Assembly (NCBI GenBank): GCA_973895155.1 | Contig: OZ316896.1 | Coordinates: 8,680,001-8,744,000, forward strand | Direction of reading: 5' to 3' | Length of the DNA: 64,000 nt | Source of the DNA: Marsupella aquatica | Lineage: Eukaryota; Marchantiophyta | Shown here: in pieces, positions 47,358 to 59,079 of the stretch | Numbering within the stretch: position 1 is the stretch's first letter | How the letters are laid out: each line of letters starts with the position of its first letter | Made by a program: the position numbers and the translations under genes | Notes under the pieces: generated by a model | Told to the model about the DNA's origin: nothing | Databases searched by the model: none | Seen by the model: the letters and a program-made list of their open reading frames with translations, nothing else

Positions 47358-50300
47358 CTACAATTGCAAAACCTGCAAAGTAGCACGGTGTCTTGAGAAA
47401 CTCTCCAAAGGAATCACTTTGGTAAAGGCATCAGCGGGATTGAGCTTTGGACCATCAATCTTGACTAGCTCAAAAGTTTTATCAGACACTGCTTGCCTGA
47501 TAAAATGGTACCTGATATCAATGTGCTTCACCCTGCTATCCATCACCTGGTCAGCAGCCAAGTGAAGAGCACTCTAACTATCACAATTTAGAGTCATTTT
47601 TCCATGCTCTAAACCCATCTCTGCGATCAACTTATCCAACCAAATTGCTTCCTTTGCTGCTTCTGCTGCTGCAACATACTCTGCTTCTGTAGTAGACTGA
47701 GATATGCACTTCTGCAAGGTAGATTTCCAACTGATACATCCTCCTCCAAGAGTGTATACAAACTCAGTTGTAGACCTCCTTGTATCCAGACAGCCTCCAT
47801 AGTCAGAATCTACATAGCCAACTAACGTTCTATCTGATCTCGCATCAAATAGTAATCCATAGTCCTGTGTTCCTTTCACATACCTGAGAATCCATTTCAC
47901 AGCTTCCCAGTGTACTTTCCCTGGATTTGACATGAATCTGCTGACCTTGCCCATCGCTAGGGCCAAGTCAGGTCTAGTACAAGTCATCAAATACATCAAA
48001 CTGCCTACTGCCTTCTCATAAGGAATCTTAGCCATCAGACCTTTCTCCACAGCATTTGTAGGAGAGAAAGCCGATGATAACTTGAAATGTGAAGCTAAAG
48101 GAATACTCATTGGCTTACAGTTCTCCATGTTGAATCGTGCAAGTACTTTTCTCGCATACTGGCCTTGACTCAAGCACAACTGTCCAGTCTCAGAGTTCCT
48201 AAAAATCTCCATCCCTAAGATCCTCTTGGCCTTACCAAGATCCTTCATTCTGAATTCAACACTCAATTTTGCCTTGAGACTGTCAATCTCAAATTGATCT
48301 TTAGCCACAATTAGCATGTCATCCACATAGATCACCAGAATGATGAAACCAAATACATCATTCTTGACTGATTTCGTATACACACAAGGATCATACACCA
48401 TCCTTGTAAAACCTTGAGCAAGCATGAAATCATCAAACCGCTTGTTCCATTGTCTGGGAGACTACTTCAATCCATACAAGGACTTGAGCAATCTGCAAAC
48501 TAAGTTGTCTTGGCCTTTCTTCATAAAGCCTAGTGGCTGTCTCATGAAGATCAACTCTTCCAAGTTGCCATAGAGAAAAGCAGTAACAACATCCATCTGA
48601 TCCATCACCAGACCAAAAAACACAACAAGCTCACACAAGATCCGAATTGTGGAATACTTAGCCACCGATGAAAAGACCTCATTGTAGTCCACTCCTTTCT
48701 CCTAAGTGAACCCCTTGGCAACAAGCCTTGCCTTGTAGATTTTATCTCCACCCTCTGAAGGACTGTCCTTCTACTTGTAAATCCACTTGTTGTTCACCAC
48801 TTGTTGACCTCTTGGAAGCTCCACTAGCTCCCATGTCTTGTTGTCACTCAAAGATTGCACCTCCCTCTGCATTGCTGCATTCCACTCATGCTTCTGCTCT
48901 GAAGCACAAGCCTCATCAAGATCAGACACCATTCTGCTGAGGAGCATAACTTGTTGTGAGATGGCGGGTAATCCCCTGCTCCTTACAATACGTTCCAATT
49001 CACCAGAACTGTATTCACCGCCATTATCTGATCGAAGATATCTCACCTTATTACCAGTCTGATTCTCTACTTGGGCTTTCCACTCCTTAAAAGTGGCAAA
49101 AACATCAGACTTATTGTGTAGAAAGTATATCCACACATACCTTGAGTAATCATCAATAAACATGACATAGTATAACCGTCCAGAATTTGAGGGAGTAGGG
49201 GCTGGATCCCACACATCACTATGTACATACTCAAGTACTTCCTTGTTGGTGTGAGTTCCAACTCCGAAGGGTTTCCTGTGCTGCTTCTCTAGCACACAGT
49301 GCTCATAAAATTCCAACTTACAAGATTGCAAATTAGAAAGTAATCCTTTTTTCTGAAGAATAACCAAACCTTTTTCACTCATGTGGCCCAAACGGAAGTG
49401 CCACAGCCGGGCCGTCTCCTCATGAGATAAGGTTACATTGTCTTCATGACAGACTACACTACCCTCCAAAATGTATAGATTGCTATGTCTCTTTCTCTTC
49501 AATACAACTTTAGTACCAGTTGAAACCTGAAGGACACCATTAGCAGAACTCCACTGATGGCCATTTGCTTCTAAAACTCCAAGTGAAATGAGATTTTTCA
49601 TCATGTTGGGAATGTGTCTCACATTCCTCAACGTTCTTACAGCACCATCAAACATCTGAAATCTTACAGATCCAAGTCCAAGAACTTGACATGGGATTCC
49701 ATTTCCCATCAACACTGACCCGTTAGAAACCGTGTAAGAACAAAAAAAATCTCTCCTAGAGCAAATGTGAAAAATACATGCACTATCTAGAATCCAGTCA
49801 TCACTACCTAGATTTGACAGTACGTTGAGAGCATAACCTTGACATCACAATATGTCATCATCATTGATTAAATCTACCTCATGCGAGCTCGATGCTGCGT
49901 TAGCAAATGCAGTAGGGACCTTTACTCGACAATCCCTTTTCATGTGGCCAAGCTTGCCACAATTCCAACATGCAAGAGGCTTCCTCTCTTGCGATTTCCC
50001 TCTGGATTTAGATCTCCCCCGTGATGTAGATCTAAACCTGTTCTGCCCATTCGTGCGCTGCGCTGCTCTCCCACGGTTCACGTTCAGCGCAGTGCTAGAA
50101 GATGTGTTTGTGATTGACCCAGCTTCTTCTGAGCATCATCAGACAATAAAGAGCTCACCACCTCATTATACGGAATGGACTTCAGATCTCTATACAAGAG
50201 CACCTATTTCAAGCCCTGATATGATGGCGGTAAGGAGCTTAGCAGAAGCAAGGCCTTATCCTCATCTTCAACTCCTTTTCCTAGGTTTGACAGATCCACC

Positions 50301-50902
50301 GCTAGATTATCAAACTCATCCAGGTGATCCTGCATCTTGCTCCCTTCCTTGAGCCTGAGGCTCATCAAGAGAGACTTCTTGTACAGCCGGTCTGACGCAT
50401 CTTCCCGGTAGTACTTCTCTCTTAGAGCCTTGAACAGTGACGCGCAATCCACATAATCATCCAACTGCTTGATGATGTGTGGCTTGAGATATAGCATCAC
50501 TGCATTGACAGCAATCACCTGCTCCTGTCTCCACTACTTCACATAAATCTCCTCTCCATCATACTGCTCTCGCGAGGAAAGTAGATGAGCTAGGCCCATG
50601 GCCCGTAGAACACCCTTCACTTGTTTCTCCCACAGCAAGTAATTAGTACGACTATCATACTTCTCCACCTCAAACTTCACTCCTCCAAATCTAGCCATCT
50701 CCCTCTTCTTCCCAACTACCAACAACTCTGGTAGTAAGACAGCTTCCTCCACTGCACGCCGCACCGGTGATCGTACCGGTGTTACTAGTTCCTCCTCAAA
50801 CGGTAGCAGCTCCTCCTCAGACTCTCTGTCTGACCGTTGCGATCCTGAAGCTCCACCGATGCCAATTCTTCCAGTATCCTCCGAGTCACTCATATGAAAC
50901 AA
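47358..50902 (-). pseudogene. Copia B gag-pol remnant with six TAG and one TGA stops
   Basis: Gag (50902-50204) lies in one frame, broken by TAG at 50534 and ending at TAG at 50204. A frameshift near 50130 leads into the pol frame. The zinc knuckle CWNCGKLGHMKRDC is at about 49929-49970, then TGA at 49845 and the protease motif WILDSACIFH. Integrase (49715-48771) keeps HSDVWDP and RSDNGGEY but then runs straight into reverse transcriptase sequence (EWNAAMQREV, NNKWIYK), so the catalytic Glu region and the integrase C-terminus are deleted. Reverse transcriptase follows, with TAGs at 48771, 48702 and 48462 and an intact YVDDM, then RNase H with TAG at 47574. At three of the TAGs (GFT-stop-EKG, YGLK-stop-SPRQW, CDS-stop-SA) the family has Gln. 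Confidence 0.95.
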
Positions 50903-50929
50903 TCACCAAAAAATGTCACCTCCCAGGCA

Positions 50930-50944
50930 TGCTCTGATACCACT
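50930..50944 (-). other. Primer-binding site of Copia B
   Basis: Minus-strand TGGTATCAGAGC, two bases from the 5' LTR, is the complement of the 3' end of plant initiator tRNA-Met, the usual Copia primer. Confidence 0.9.
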
Positions 50945-51288
50945 TGTTGAGCATAGACGACATTCGTAACAGCAAGCCCATGAACCATCCAACGCACAAT
51001 AGTCGACACAGAGATATACGTGGTTCACCTCCACATGAGGTTACGTCCACGGGAACACACAAGAGCTTTACTACATTCTAGGCCGACCGGCCATACCAAG
51101 CATCCACAGCACAAGCTCTCCCTATCTCTCAACTAGCTCCGTAACAATGAGTCTAAGTTTCATCAGGGTCTGGCATCAGCCCTGGCTATATGCACAACAG
51201 CACTACCGCTAACACTAGCTAAGCCCTAACCCAAGTTAGCCTAACGGTAGTTAACTCATGAGTCACAAGACTAGAGCAATATCTAACA
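50945..51288 (-). repeat. 5' LTR of Copia B
   Basis: 344 bp, partner of 46807-47150, followed by the target duplication TTTAT (51289-51293). Confidence 0.97.
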
Positions 51289-51573
51289 TTTATGACAGGT
51301 TAGAGTAATAAAGTTTGGAGATGACAAAGATAGAAGATAGTGGGAATCTGGAGCAATATGAAGTATTCTAAAATGGTCATACCAGTTGCAAAAGTTATGT
51401 AACAAATATGTTTTGCTATCTCTTTTTGAATGATTGTAAAAGTTGAACTCCAAGGTGAAATAGAGATTTTCTAGATGCTCCCATTTGCTCTAACCTCTCA
51501 TTGGTCAGAGTAGTAATGAGGTATCCTGGATCCAGTGCTTTTCTGCTGTTTGTTCAACAGAGACTCTGCAATG

Positions 51574-51649
51574 AACCCGAGCTTTTGTTCAACAATAGAC
51601 TGTCACTAGTCAACCCGAGCTTTTGTTCAACAATAGACTGTCACTAGTC
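51574..51649. repeat. 38-bp tandem duplication
   Basis: AACCCGAGCTTTTGTTCAAC begins two adjacent identical copies at 51574 and 51612. Confidence 0.95.
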
Positions 51650-53458
51650 CGGGTGTGTAGCTAGACACTGCGAAGTGGTGCAGTGAGCTGAAGAATGTGG
51701 ACGGCTGCCTAACGAGTATGAAGTCGGGCTGAAGCCATTTCCAGCATAGTTGCATTTAAGGTGAATACAGGTGCTGCAAATCTCGTTATATCTTGACATT
51801 CTTCACATTGTCCGAAGAGGCTCAAGTGTTCGAGTTGATGGATTTTCCAGTGGATGTCTACGTCTTGTTTCAACTCTGTAGTCTGCTGATTGGTTGAACT
51901 CACGACAATTTGGGGCTATGTCACAATCGGTACTTGCTTATTACTTAGGTGTTGTGCTCCTAGGATCATCCCGATTCAGCACTTCAGTTTAGATAACAGG
52001 TAATATTGTTCGCTTAAGAAAGCTTTCTACTACACGTTTTCTATACAGATGCCACTCAAGGGCTTAAGCATGTAACTGGGAGCACTTCAAACCTCTATCC
52101 GGAATACCACTTTCTCTCTTGAGGAGTATCTCACCAGACAGTGTTCCAGCAGAGATAGTCAAGGGTTAGCCTCCAGACCAATTAATCCCATGTGGAAACG
52201 TGAAGGCTATTGCGTGCCATTCCTTGGAGAAACAACTGCTACTCCACACTGTTCTATATGCCGGTTCAAACAAACACCGCTAAATCGTCCAAGCATCCCC
52301 ACAGCAGACGAAAATCTAGCCTAGATATTGCGTGAAGCCGTTTTCGGGAGACATAGAAATTCTCATAGCGACTGACTAAATTCCAGTCTCTGGAAGGAAA
52401 ACACGCAGCACGAACAAGAGAAGAGTCGGCTCCCGCCACGACATTCAAGTCCGAAGAGTTGGGAGTGCTGACCATGACCAAAGATTAGTCGGCAGAGCAA
52501 GCTCAATCCCACAACAAAGCATGCCCTACATTGCTTGTTCAAATCTACTACTGGCTTGACAGAGCTGGCTTGTGAAAACGACAATTTAATTCACTCTCTC
52601 TCAAAAATTGTCTCTAGCTATTAGTGAAATTGTTGTTAGCTACGATTAGCCTCGAATAGTTTGATCTCTGAAACTGCCTAAAGTAGTTTGATCTTTGAAA
52701 TTGCTGGAGACTCAATCCGCAGAGTTTCATCTCCAAAGAATTCTTAACTTTCTGTTCGACTTTCTGCCCAACCGAAATTATACGGAGCTTTGTTACAAGA
52801 TCGAGCAATCAGAGAGACAAAATAGCCCTGCCCGACTAAAATACTACGCATCTTTGTAACACTCAAGCAATCAGAGAAATTATGTAGCGTCTGAATTGAA
52901 CGCTATCTTCCGAACGACACAGGATTGCCCAAACGGAAAATCTTCCATGCGCGATGAGGTGAAATGAACCAGAACAGAGATTCTAATCATAGACACATCT
53001 AATGCCAAAGTGTCAAGACGCAAGCTCGTTCTCCCAAACAGTAATAATTCTGTTGTCTGTAATCATATCGGCTTTCATTCACATGTCGAATTGGCTAATC
53101 TATCCAACAAAATTGGAGGTAGAAGAGAGGCGGAATCGCGAACATGAACGAAGCACGAGTTTACCAAAATACACATACCAAGACCGAGCTTGTATTAAGT
53201 AAAGTGCATGCAGACATACTTCCATAACGATCAATCTCACCTGGTTTCAACCTCGAAAGATATTTTTGTCAACCAATCATCGACCAGATCCTCGCCTCGA
53301 CGAGGAGCCCACCACAAGCACAGCTATAGCTTTCCACACAATAGTTCAAAAAGAGAGCTTCCAATTCCCTTCAAAACGCTCTGCAAAGGAGTCACGCCCT
53401 CACCCAGAGTCACAGAATTGCCTTATTTTGGTTTCACTCTCCTCCACAAAGATGATGG

Positions 53459-53608
53459 ACCAGAAAGATGAGAGCCCCCTACAGCTTTCCACATACAGAC
53501 AGACCAAAAGGACGAGAGCTCCCTACAGCTTTACACGTACAGAGATTTCCACATACAGACAGACCACAAGGACGAGAGCTCCCTACAGCTTTACATACGT
53601 ACAGAGAG
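53459..53608. repeat. 60-bp tandem repeat, about 2.5 units
   Basis: TTCCACATACAGACAGACCA starts at 53487 and 53547, exactly 60 bases apart, with GACGAGAGCTCCCTACAGCT in each; a partial earlier unit ends at 53486. Confidence 0.93.
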
Positions 53609-56534
53609 GATCATGTGTGACAGGTGACGTTACTTTTGTTATTTATTTGCTCTATTTTAGAAGCATTTAGAGGCATAGTAAACAATTTTAAAATAGTCAA
53701 ACTGTAACAAATATAGTTAGAAGTGAAAAAAATGTTATCTCTCTCTCTTTGTATTCCCTTTTTTTTTTTTACTTTTAATAATAGTTACCGCATGGCACCC
53801 AAAAAATTACATTGCTTTTGCCACAAACACGACAAAGCCCTTTTTGTTTTACAGAAAACCTGTTTTGTCCTGTTTATCACCATCCTTGGTGATGTGGTGC
53901 ATCCTAGTGCTAGAGAATTTGCAAGAGGGGTCCGTAAAGAAAGCTAATTTTCTTTAGCCTTGAGCAGAATCCCAGAGAATTCCAGGATTTCAAGACTGGA
54001 AATTTATGGTACTCAGGGTTAATTATACACTCGTAGGTGGGCTACCCTGCTCGTTAACTCTCTGGAATTTGTTTTTAACTTGTTTAGTTTTATTACGGAC
54101 CCCACTAGAGGTCTCTTCCAAAATTCCTGGCACCAGAGCATGCCACGTCAACAACAACCGCAACAAACAAGACTCGTCGGTTTTGTGATCAAACTTACAG
54201 TTTTCCTTCGTGTTTGCGTCAATTTGAGTGTAAATTTTGGGAAGCCATGCCGTAAAAAGAAATGTAAAATTTTAGAAATGCAAAGAGCGAGACGGGTAAA
54301 AGTGTCACTATGTAACCGTTTTAGTTACGTATCCAATTTTAAAAATTAAATTCAAAGATTTGAAAAGTATTTTTCATATAATAAACAATGACTAATAACT
54401 AACTTGATAACTTCCTTGTTAACGGGTAACTAGCACATGGAGTAAGATTTTCAGCCTTTTGCAATTCATGCAAAATGCCATGGTCGAAACTTGAACTCAA
54501 TGAATTGATACAATTCATTTGATCAGACATTGATCTGGTTTCAATTGGACTTGCCACGAATTTACTATTGACTCTCTTGAGAATTTGGTTGCATGTAGCC
54601 AAAAGGGCTGATTTTGACAACTGCTTGTGATAAATCACGTTGTCGACTTCAGCCTACAAAGCAAAGTATTCATGTGGCAGTTGTGGCAGTTGAAAAAATG
54701 TCAAATTGCTCAGTCCCTGAATGGGTCCACAATGATTTTGTGAGAAAATCTATCCTACTTGTTCAACACAACATGACTACCACCTTCCCTTCCTAATCAG
54801 ACTTCTCTCTTCTCAAAACTAGTTTTGTACTTCTCCATTTGGTGAATAGCTGCATCAAGATCATGAGGCTATTAACCTCTAATTCAGGCTTTAGTGACGA
54901 ATCTCCAGAATTTTCAATAATTTGAAAGTACATTGACAAATCTTTTACAAATTAACAGGGCTCAACGACTAGAAAGCTTAGGGTTAGTTGTTGAGAAGAG
55001 CAGTCTTCTCAATTGATCTTGAGAAAGTAATTTTCTCAACTCAAAGTGCCTTCTAAACTCAAGGCACTTTAGTGATCAAATATAGTGCCATCCAATGCCC
55101 AAATCAACTAACTAAAAAAAACTGTGCCTTGGGTTTATTAATGTTCTAAACTTAGCTAAAATATCTCATATATCTTAAGTGTTTTAACGTCTGCTAGCAG
55201 AGCATTATGAACCATATTAGCCTCTCAAAACTCAAGCTAAAAGCCCTCATTTTACTGGTCATTATGAAGACTATTGCAAAATCACATTTGGATGAGATAA
55301 TTTATCCTATATTTCTCTAAAATTTGTAAAACTATCTCAGCATAATAACATGTGTTACTAGATCATTTTGGACCATCACACAACTTGAGCTAAAACTAAT
55401 ATCACATACATTATTTAGCTAGGGGGTCCACGAACTAATTTTGCTTTGGAGAAGTTTTTGTTTATGAAAATACTCCTTTAAGGCTAGCTTGTAAAGTGAT
55501 CATCTGCATGACATGGGACAAAGAACTGTACAAGAACAAAAAACTTCAAACCTGGAGAAAGGTCCCAAAGGCAGGAGACTACACTTTGTCAGGCCAAGGC
55601 GGTTGATTTTAGGGCATCTAGTCAGATCACTTTTTGCGATATTCCTATACATTTTTACCCCGGAGCTATACCAGGCTTTCCAGTTTGTGGGAGGGCTTCA
55701 CTTCTTGCCATTTGGACTCTTGGGCTTTGTAGCATATGTTCTTATTGGCTCTTTGGTTTTTCCTTGTTTCCCCCTTATTGGGATTTTGCCTTTGGGATCC
55801 TGTCTCACAGTAAGGGGCTTTTTGTTATTTGGCAGTGATATAGAGGCGACCCAAGAAAGGGAACAAAGTGAAAGGACTGTCATATGGTTCACAAACTTCA
55901 CCCTTTTACTTGGGAGGTGGTTCAAATGGTGAAGGCACAACTTCCACATTCCAAGGTTGATGTAGCTGCCTAAGAATATGTGATGTTGCAGGATAATTAA
56001 ATTACTTAGCAGGAAAGCAAAACAGAGAAGCTAATATAGAACTTGGAGAAAGAAATAAAACTAATCCTGATAGAACAGAGGAAAGAAAAGTAAATAATGG
56101 AACAAGCAACTTTCCAAAGGATGCTTTGGTGAAAAGCAATGTCCAACAACCCTCTCTAACTGGTCCGTTAGAGAGAATCATGAATAACATACATGATTCA
56201 TACATTTTGTCGTTAGACACTAACTTTTACTCCTTGAGTAGACCTCCTCAATCCATTTGTTTTTCGATGAAGGTGAGGGTTCACCATATGTATTAGAAAC
56301 CCGCAGCAAACTCCAGTCTTGCACAAAGAACACAGAAATCCAAAGAGCCACCACAGCCCAAACATATCCTCAATCCACTTGTATGGATAATAATTTATAA
56401 GGATTACTGGAGTCATGATTTTGTCTACCTCATTGGCAGGTTAAGAGATTGAAACAAGGGAAAGCTCATTTAGAATAGGGGGTATCTACACGAACAACGA
56501 GTCTGAACAATTTGTACAAGTTCTTAGAAAACGT

Positions 56535-56740
56535 TTGGTCACGACTATCATCCTCTCCAATTATGCACAACTGTAATATAAAGTCATATCGTCTATCATC
56601 ATCTCCATTTATGTACAGCTCTAATATATAGTCACATTATCTATCATCGCTCCATTTAAATATTTATGTGAGTTCTCTATTATATGCATTGTTTCTCGCT
56701 CTCCATTTTAAGAACAACTATAATGTATAGTCACAGCTAA
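56535..56740. repeat. ~48-bp tandem repeat, three to four decayed units
   Basis: GTCAYR-CTATCATC-CTCCA motifs followed by CTAATATA-type text recur at about 56536, 56582 and 56630, and more weakly further right. Confidence 0.65.
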
Positions 56741-59079
56741 GGGCCCTATCCTGGAGTCCTGGCGCCTCATTGTGCTCTAGGTAGTTCTGCATCTGAGATT
56801 TTACCAAAAGTGGGCTCATCCTTTGGCAACAAAATCAGCTTATTGTTGCTAGCCATCTGAACACCAAACTGTTCAGCCCACTCTCACCTGTTCCAACATC
56901 ATCAGCTGCCCAACCATTGCTGGATGATGTTGGACGTTTATTATCACCCCTCTACAGGGTTGGCTTGAATATTCCAATGGGGCGTCTGGAAGGTGGCCCA
57001 GCATAGTAATGGGCATAGGCAAGTGAAGTGAACTCAGGGTCCAAACTATCTGAAATTTGAAACCAGAGAGACCGTCTCTAAGTAACCTTTAATTAGAATG
57101 AATTACCATTCTGCTCTCAAAATCTTTGACATCTGACTCCTTTCAATAAGCAGTGCAATATTTTCCTCGCGTGAAGCACCAAAATTGTTTCAAATCTTCA
57201 ATTCCAAGTTCTGCTTTTGGAAGCTCTGAGATTTGACTTTAGCAAAAACAAGAGAACAACTGTGAATTTGCGACATAACTATTATATCTTGGAATCTAAC
57301 TTGGGCACAACTAACTCTGGTGTCGAATGGACTTGAATTTTTTTGCCTTGAATTCCGATACCAGATCTAAATTACTCTAGCTCAAATTTCACATTAAGGT
57401 TTGACCGGTCCAGACGTGAGTGGTAGAATGAAATCACAAGCAATTGGAACACTTGGGAGCAATTCAGATAGAATCAAATACCTTGACATGCTGCACTTTG
57501 GTGAGAATTGTATTGAATAGACTGGAGGGTCATTGTAATTGTGATTAGGTTCGCCTTCAAATGCAGTACAAGGTCATTCATCTGTGCACCGTTTCGTCCT
57601 GGACGACTAGACAAAATGCATGTTCCTGTCAATCATTTTGTGGTCGTTCTGTGCTGTAAAGAAGACCTACTTCATACTTAGTGAATCAATTTCTCGGGCA
57701 CATGGGAGAGAACCTAAGTATGGATCGGAACTGTGAAAATCAACTGGTCTTAAGGTCTTATTTCAGTCAATAGACCAGAGCTCCTATTGTTGACCAGTAT
57801 TCGATGTCACAAATGGACCAGCTTTACAATGCCTCAAGCTACTCCTTGAAATTTCTAATTTATCTCCAATGTCTCTAATGATTGAAAGGAACCGATGGCA
57901 ATTTCCAAAACTGTTTCTGCTTGTACTTTTCCTGCATGAAATACAAAGCATCACTTGATTCTTTCCTCAATTCTTTGACGAACACTAAACATCTATGGAA
58001 AAACCTAACGGTTGAGCTACCAGTTCATTGCTAACAAATCATAACGAGATACATCCAACACTCGGCAACGGTTCTTATTAGAGTTAGGCCTTAGCGGATT
58101 TGAAGCTGCATGACCATAGATTTGGAATTGAACGCTCCAAAATCTCCTGAAAAGTGCATTTTTCAAAATGCACTGGTAGCCGTCTACACTTGTCGAGTCC
58201 CACAAGAACTATGCAACTTGACTCATTGCGGTTATTTAGGTTTTCCCATATCTGACAAATTCCCAACAAGCACCATTGCCCGGCCTCCCCGTCATTGCTG
58301 CTGCTGGCGCTGCTGAATCACCAATTGCATGGGCCAACTTCCGAACAGCGTCATACCCATAGTGATAGCTTCCATCCTCTCTTTTGCCTGCCTTACATTC
58401 CACAAATTGCGACACCTTAATGAAGAGATCTTGCCTCTCATGCACTAAAAACCCTCGCCTCTCTTTGCAAAGCCAAGACCCAACTGAGCGAAACTGGGAG
58501 TACTACTCTCTCTCTACCGCCGCTGTAGCTGTTTACCAATCACTGGTAGACTCTGTGGCCGAGAAACTCCGGATTCTTCATCAGCGCGTTGTGAGATTCA
58601 CTTCTAGCTGAGGCCGGCCTGCCAGTAAAGTCAGATAGTCATCCACTCCGTGTACAAAATCTACGTTGATGGATCAGGTCTAGTCAGTTTCATACAGGAG
58701 CTCGCGTTCTGTAGACATTGATTGATTCGGATAGCCGAGTAGACAATCATATTAATCCCTCTTGTGTTTGTTAGGAGTCAGTCTCCTTGCCTTCCACTCC
58801 ACTTCACACTTATCTTGTTGCAATTCTACACATGAATGAGGCTGACTTGGGTCTTTCTCAAGGTAAGAGTACATTCAAGCCCCTTTAAACATGAATTGGT
58901 TTGGGTGACAGTTCATCAATTAGTGTTCAATTGGTTTGGTTGACTCCTCATTTGCTCAGAAATTTTCAGAGACTCATCGCACCCTCAATCCCCATTTTCC
59001 ACCTCCACCTCTAAACTCAATCCCATTAGCCAAGACCTACCATTCATCCTTTCTCTTTGACTGTATCTATGAGGGGGCC

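Larger units (their letters stand above)
46807..51288 (-). mobile_element. Copia LTR retrotransposon B (4.5 kb), internally deleted
   Basis: Two 344-bp LTRs (46807-47150 and 50945-51288) start TGTTGAGCATAGAC and end ATCTAACA, and are flanked by a perfect TTTAT target duplication (46802-46806 and 51289-51293). By eye the LTRs differ at about 14 positions, so the insertion is older than Copia A. The minus strand carries a tRNA-iMet-type primer site after the 5' LTR, degraded gag, zinc knuckle, protease, part of integrase, reverse transcriptase and RNase H, and a polypurine tract. A deletion joins integrase to reverse transcriptase. Non-functional. Confidence 0.97.
51294..59079. other. Gene-free region
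   Basis: No gene is supported. The longest frames (139 codons at 55513 plus; 134 at 53266 plus) have no recognisable domain; the former is hydrophobic but T-rich. A 69-codon frame at 58236-58445 (minus) has balanced codon use and could be an exon fragment, but I recognise no family. Repeats at 51574, 53459 and 56535 are listed separately. Confidence 0.4.

Noticed and set aside
47574-50536. UAG recoded as glutamine
   Set aside because: The DENR and KH host genes both terminate with TAG, so UAG is an ordinary stop here; CAG to TAG decay explains the pattern.
55513-55932. 139-codon hydrophobic frame, possible membrane protein
   Set aside because: Hydrophobicity follows from T-rich sequence; no family resemblance, and an opposing frame is also open.
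58236-58445. 69-codon minus-strand frame as a gene
   Set aside because: Codon use looks reasonable, but no family, exon chain or start context could be supported.
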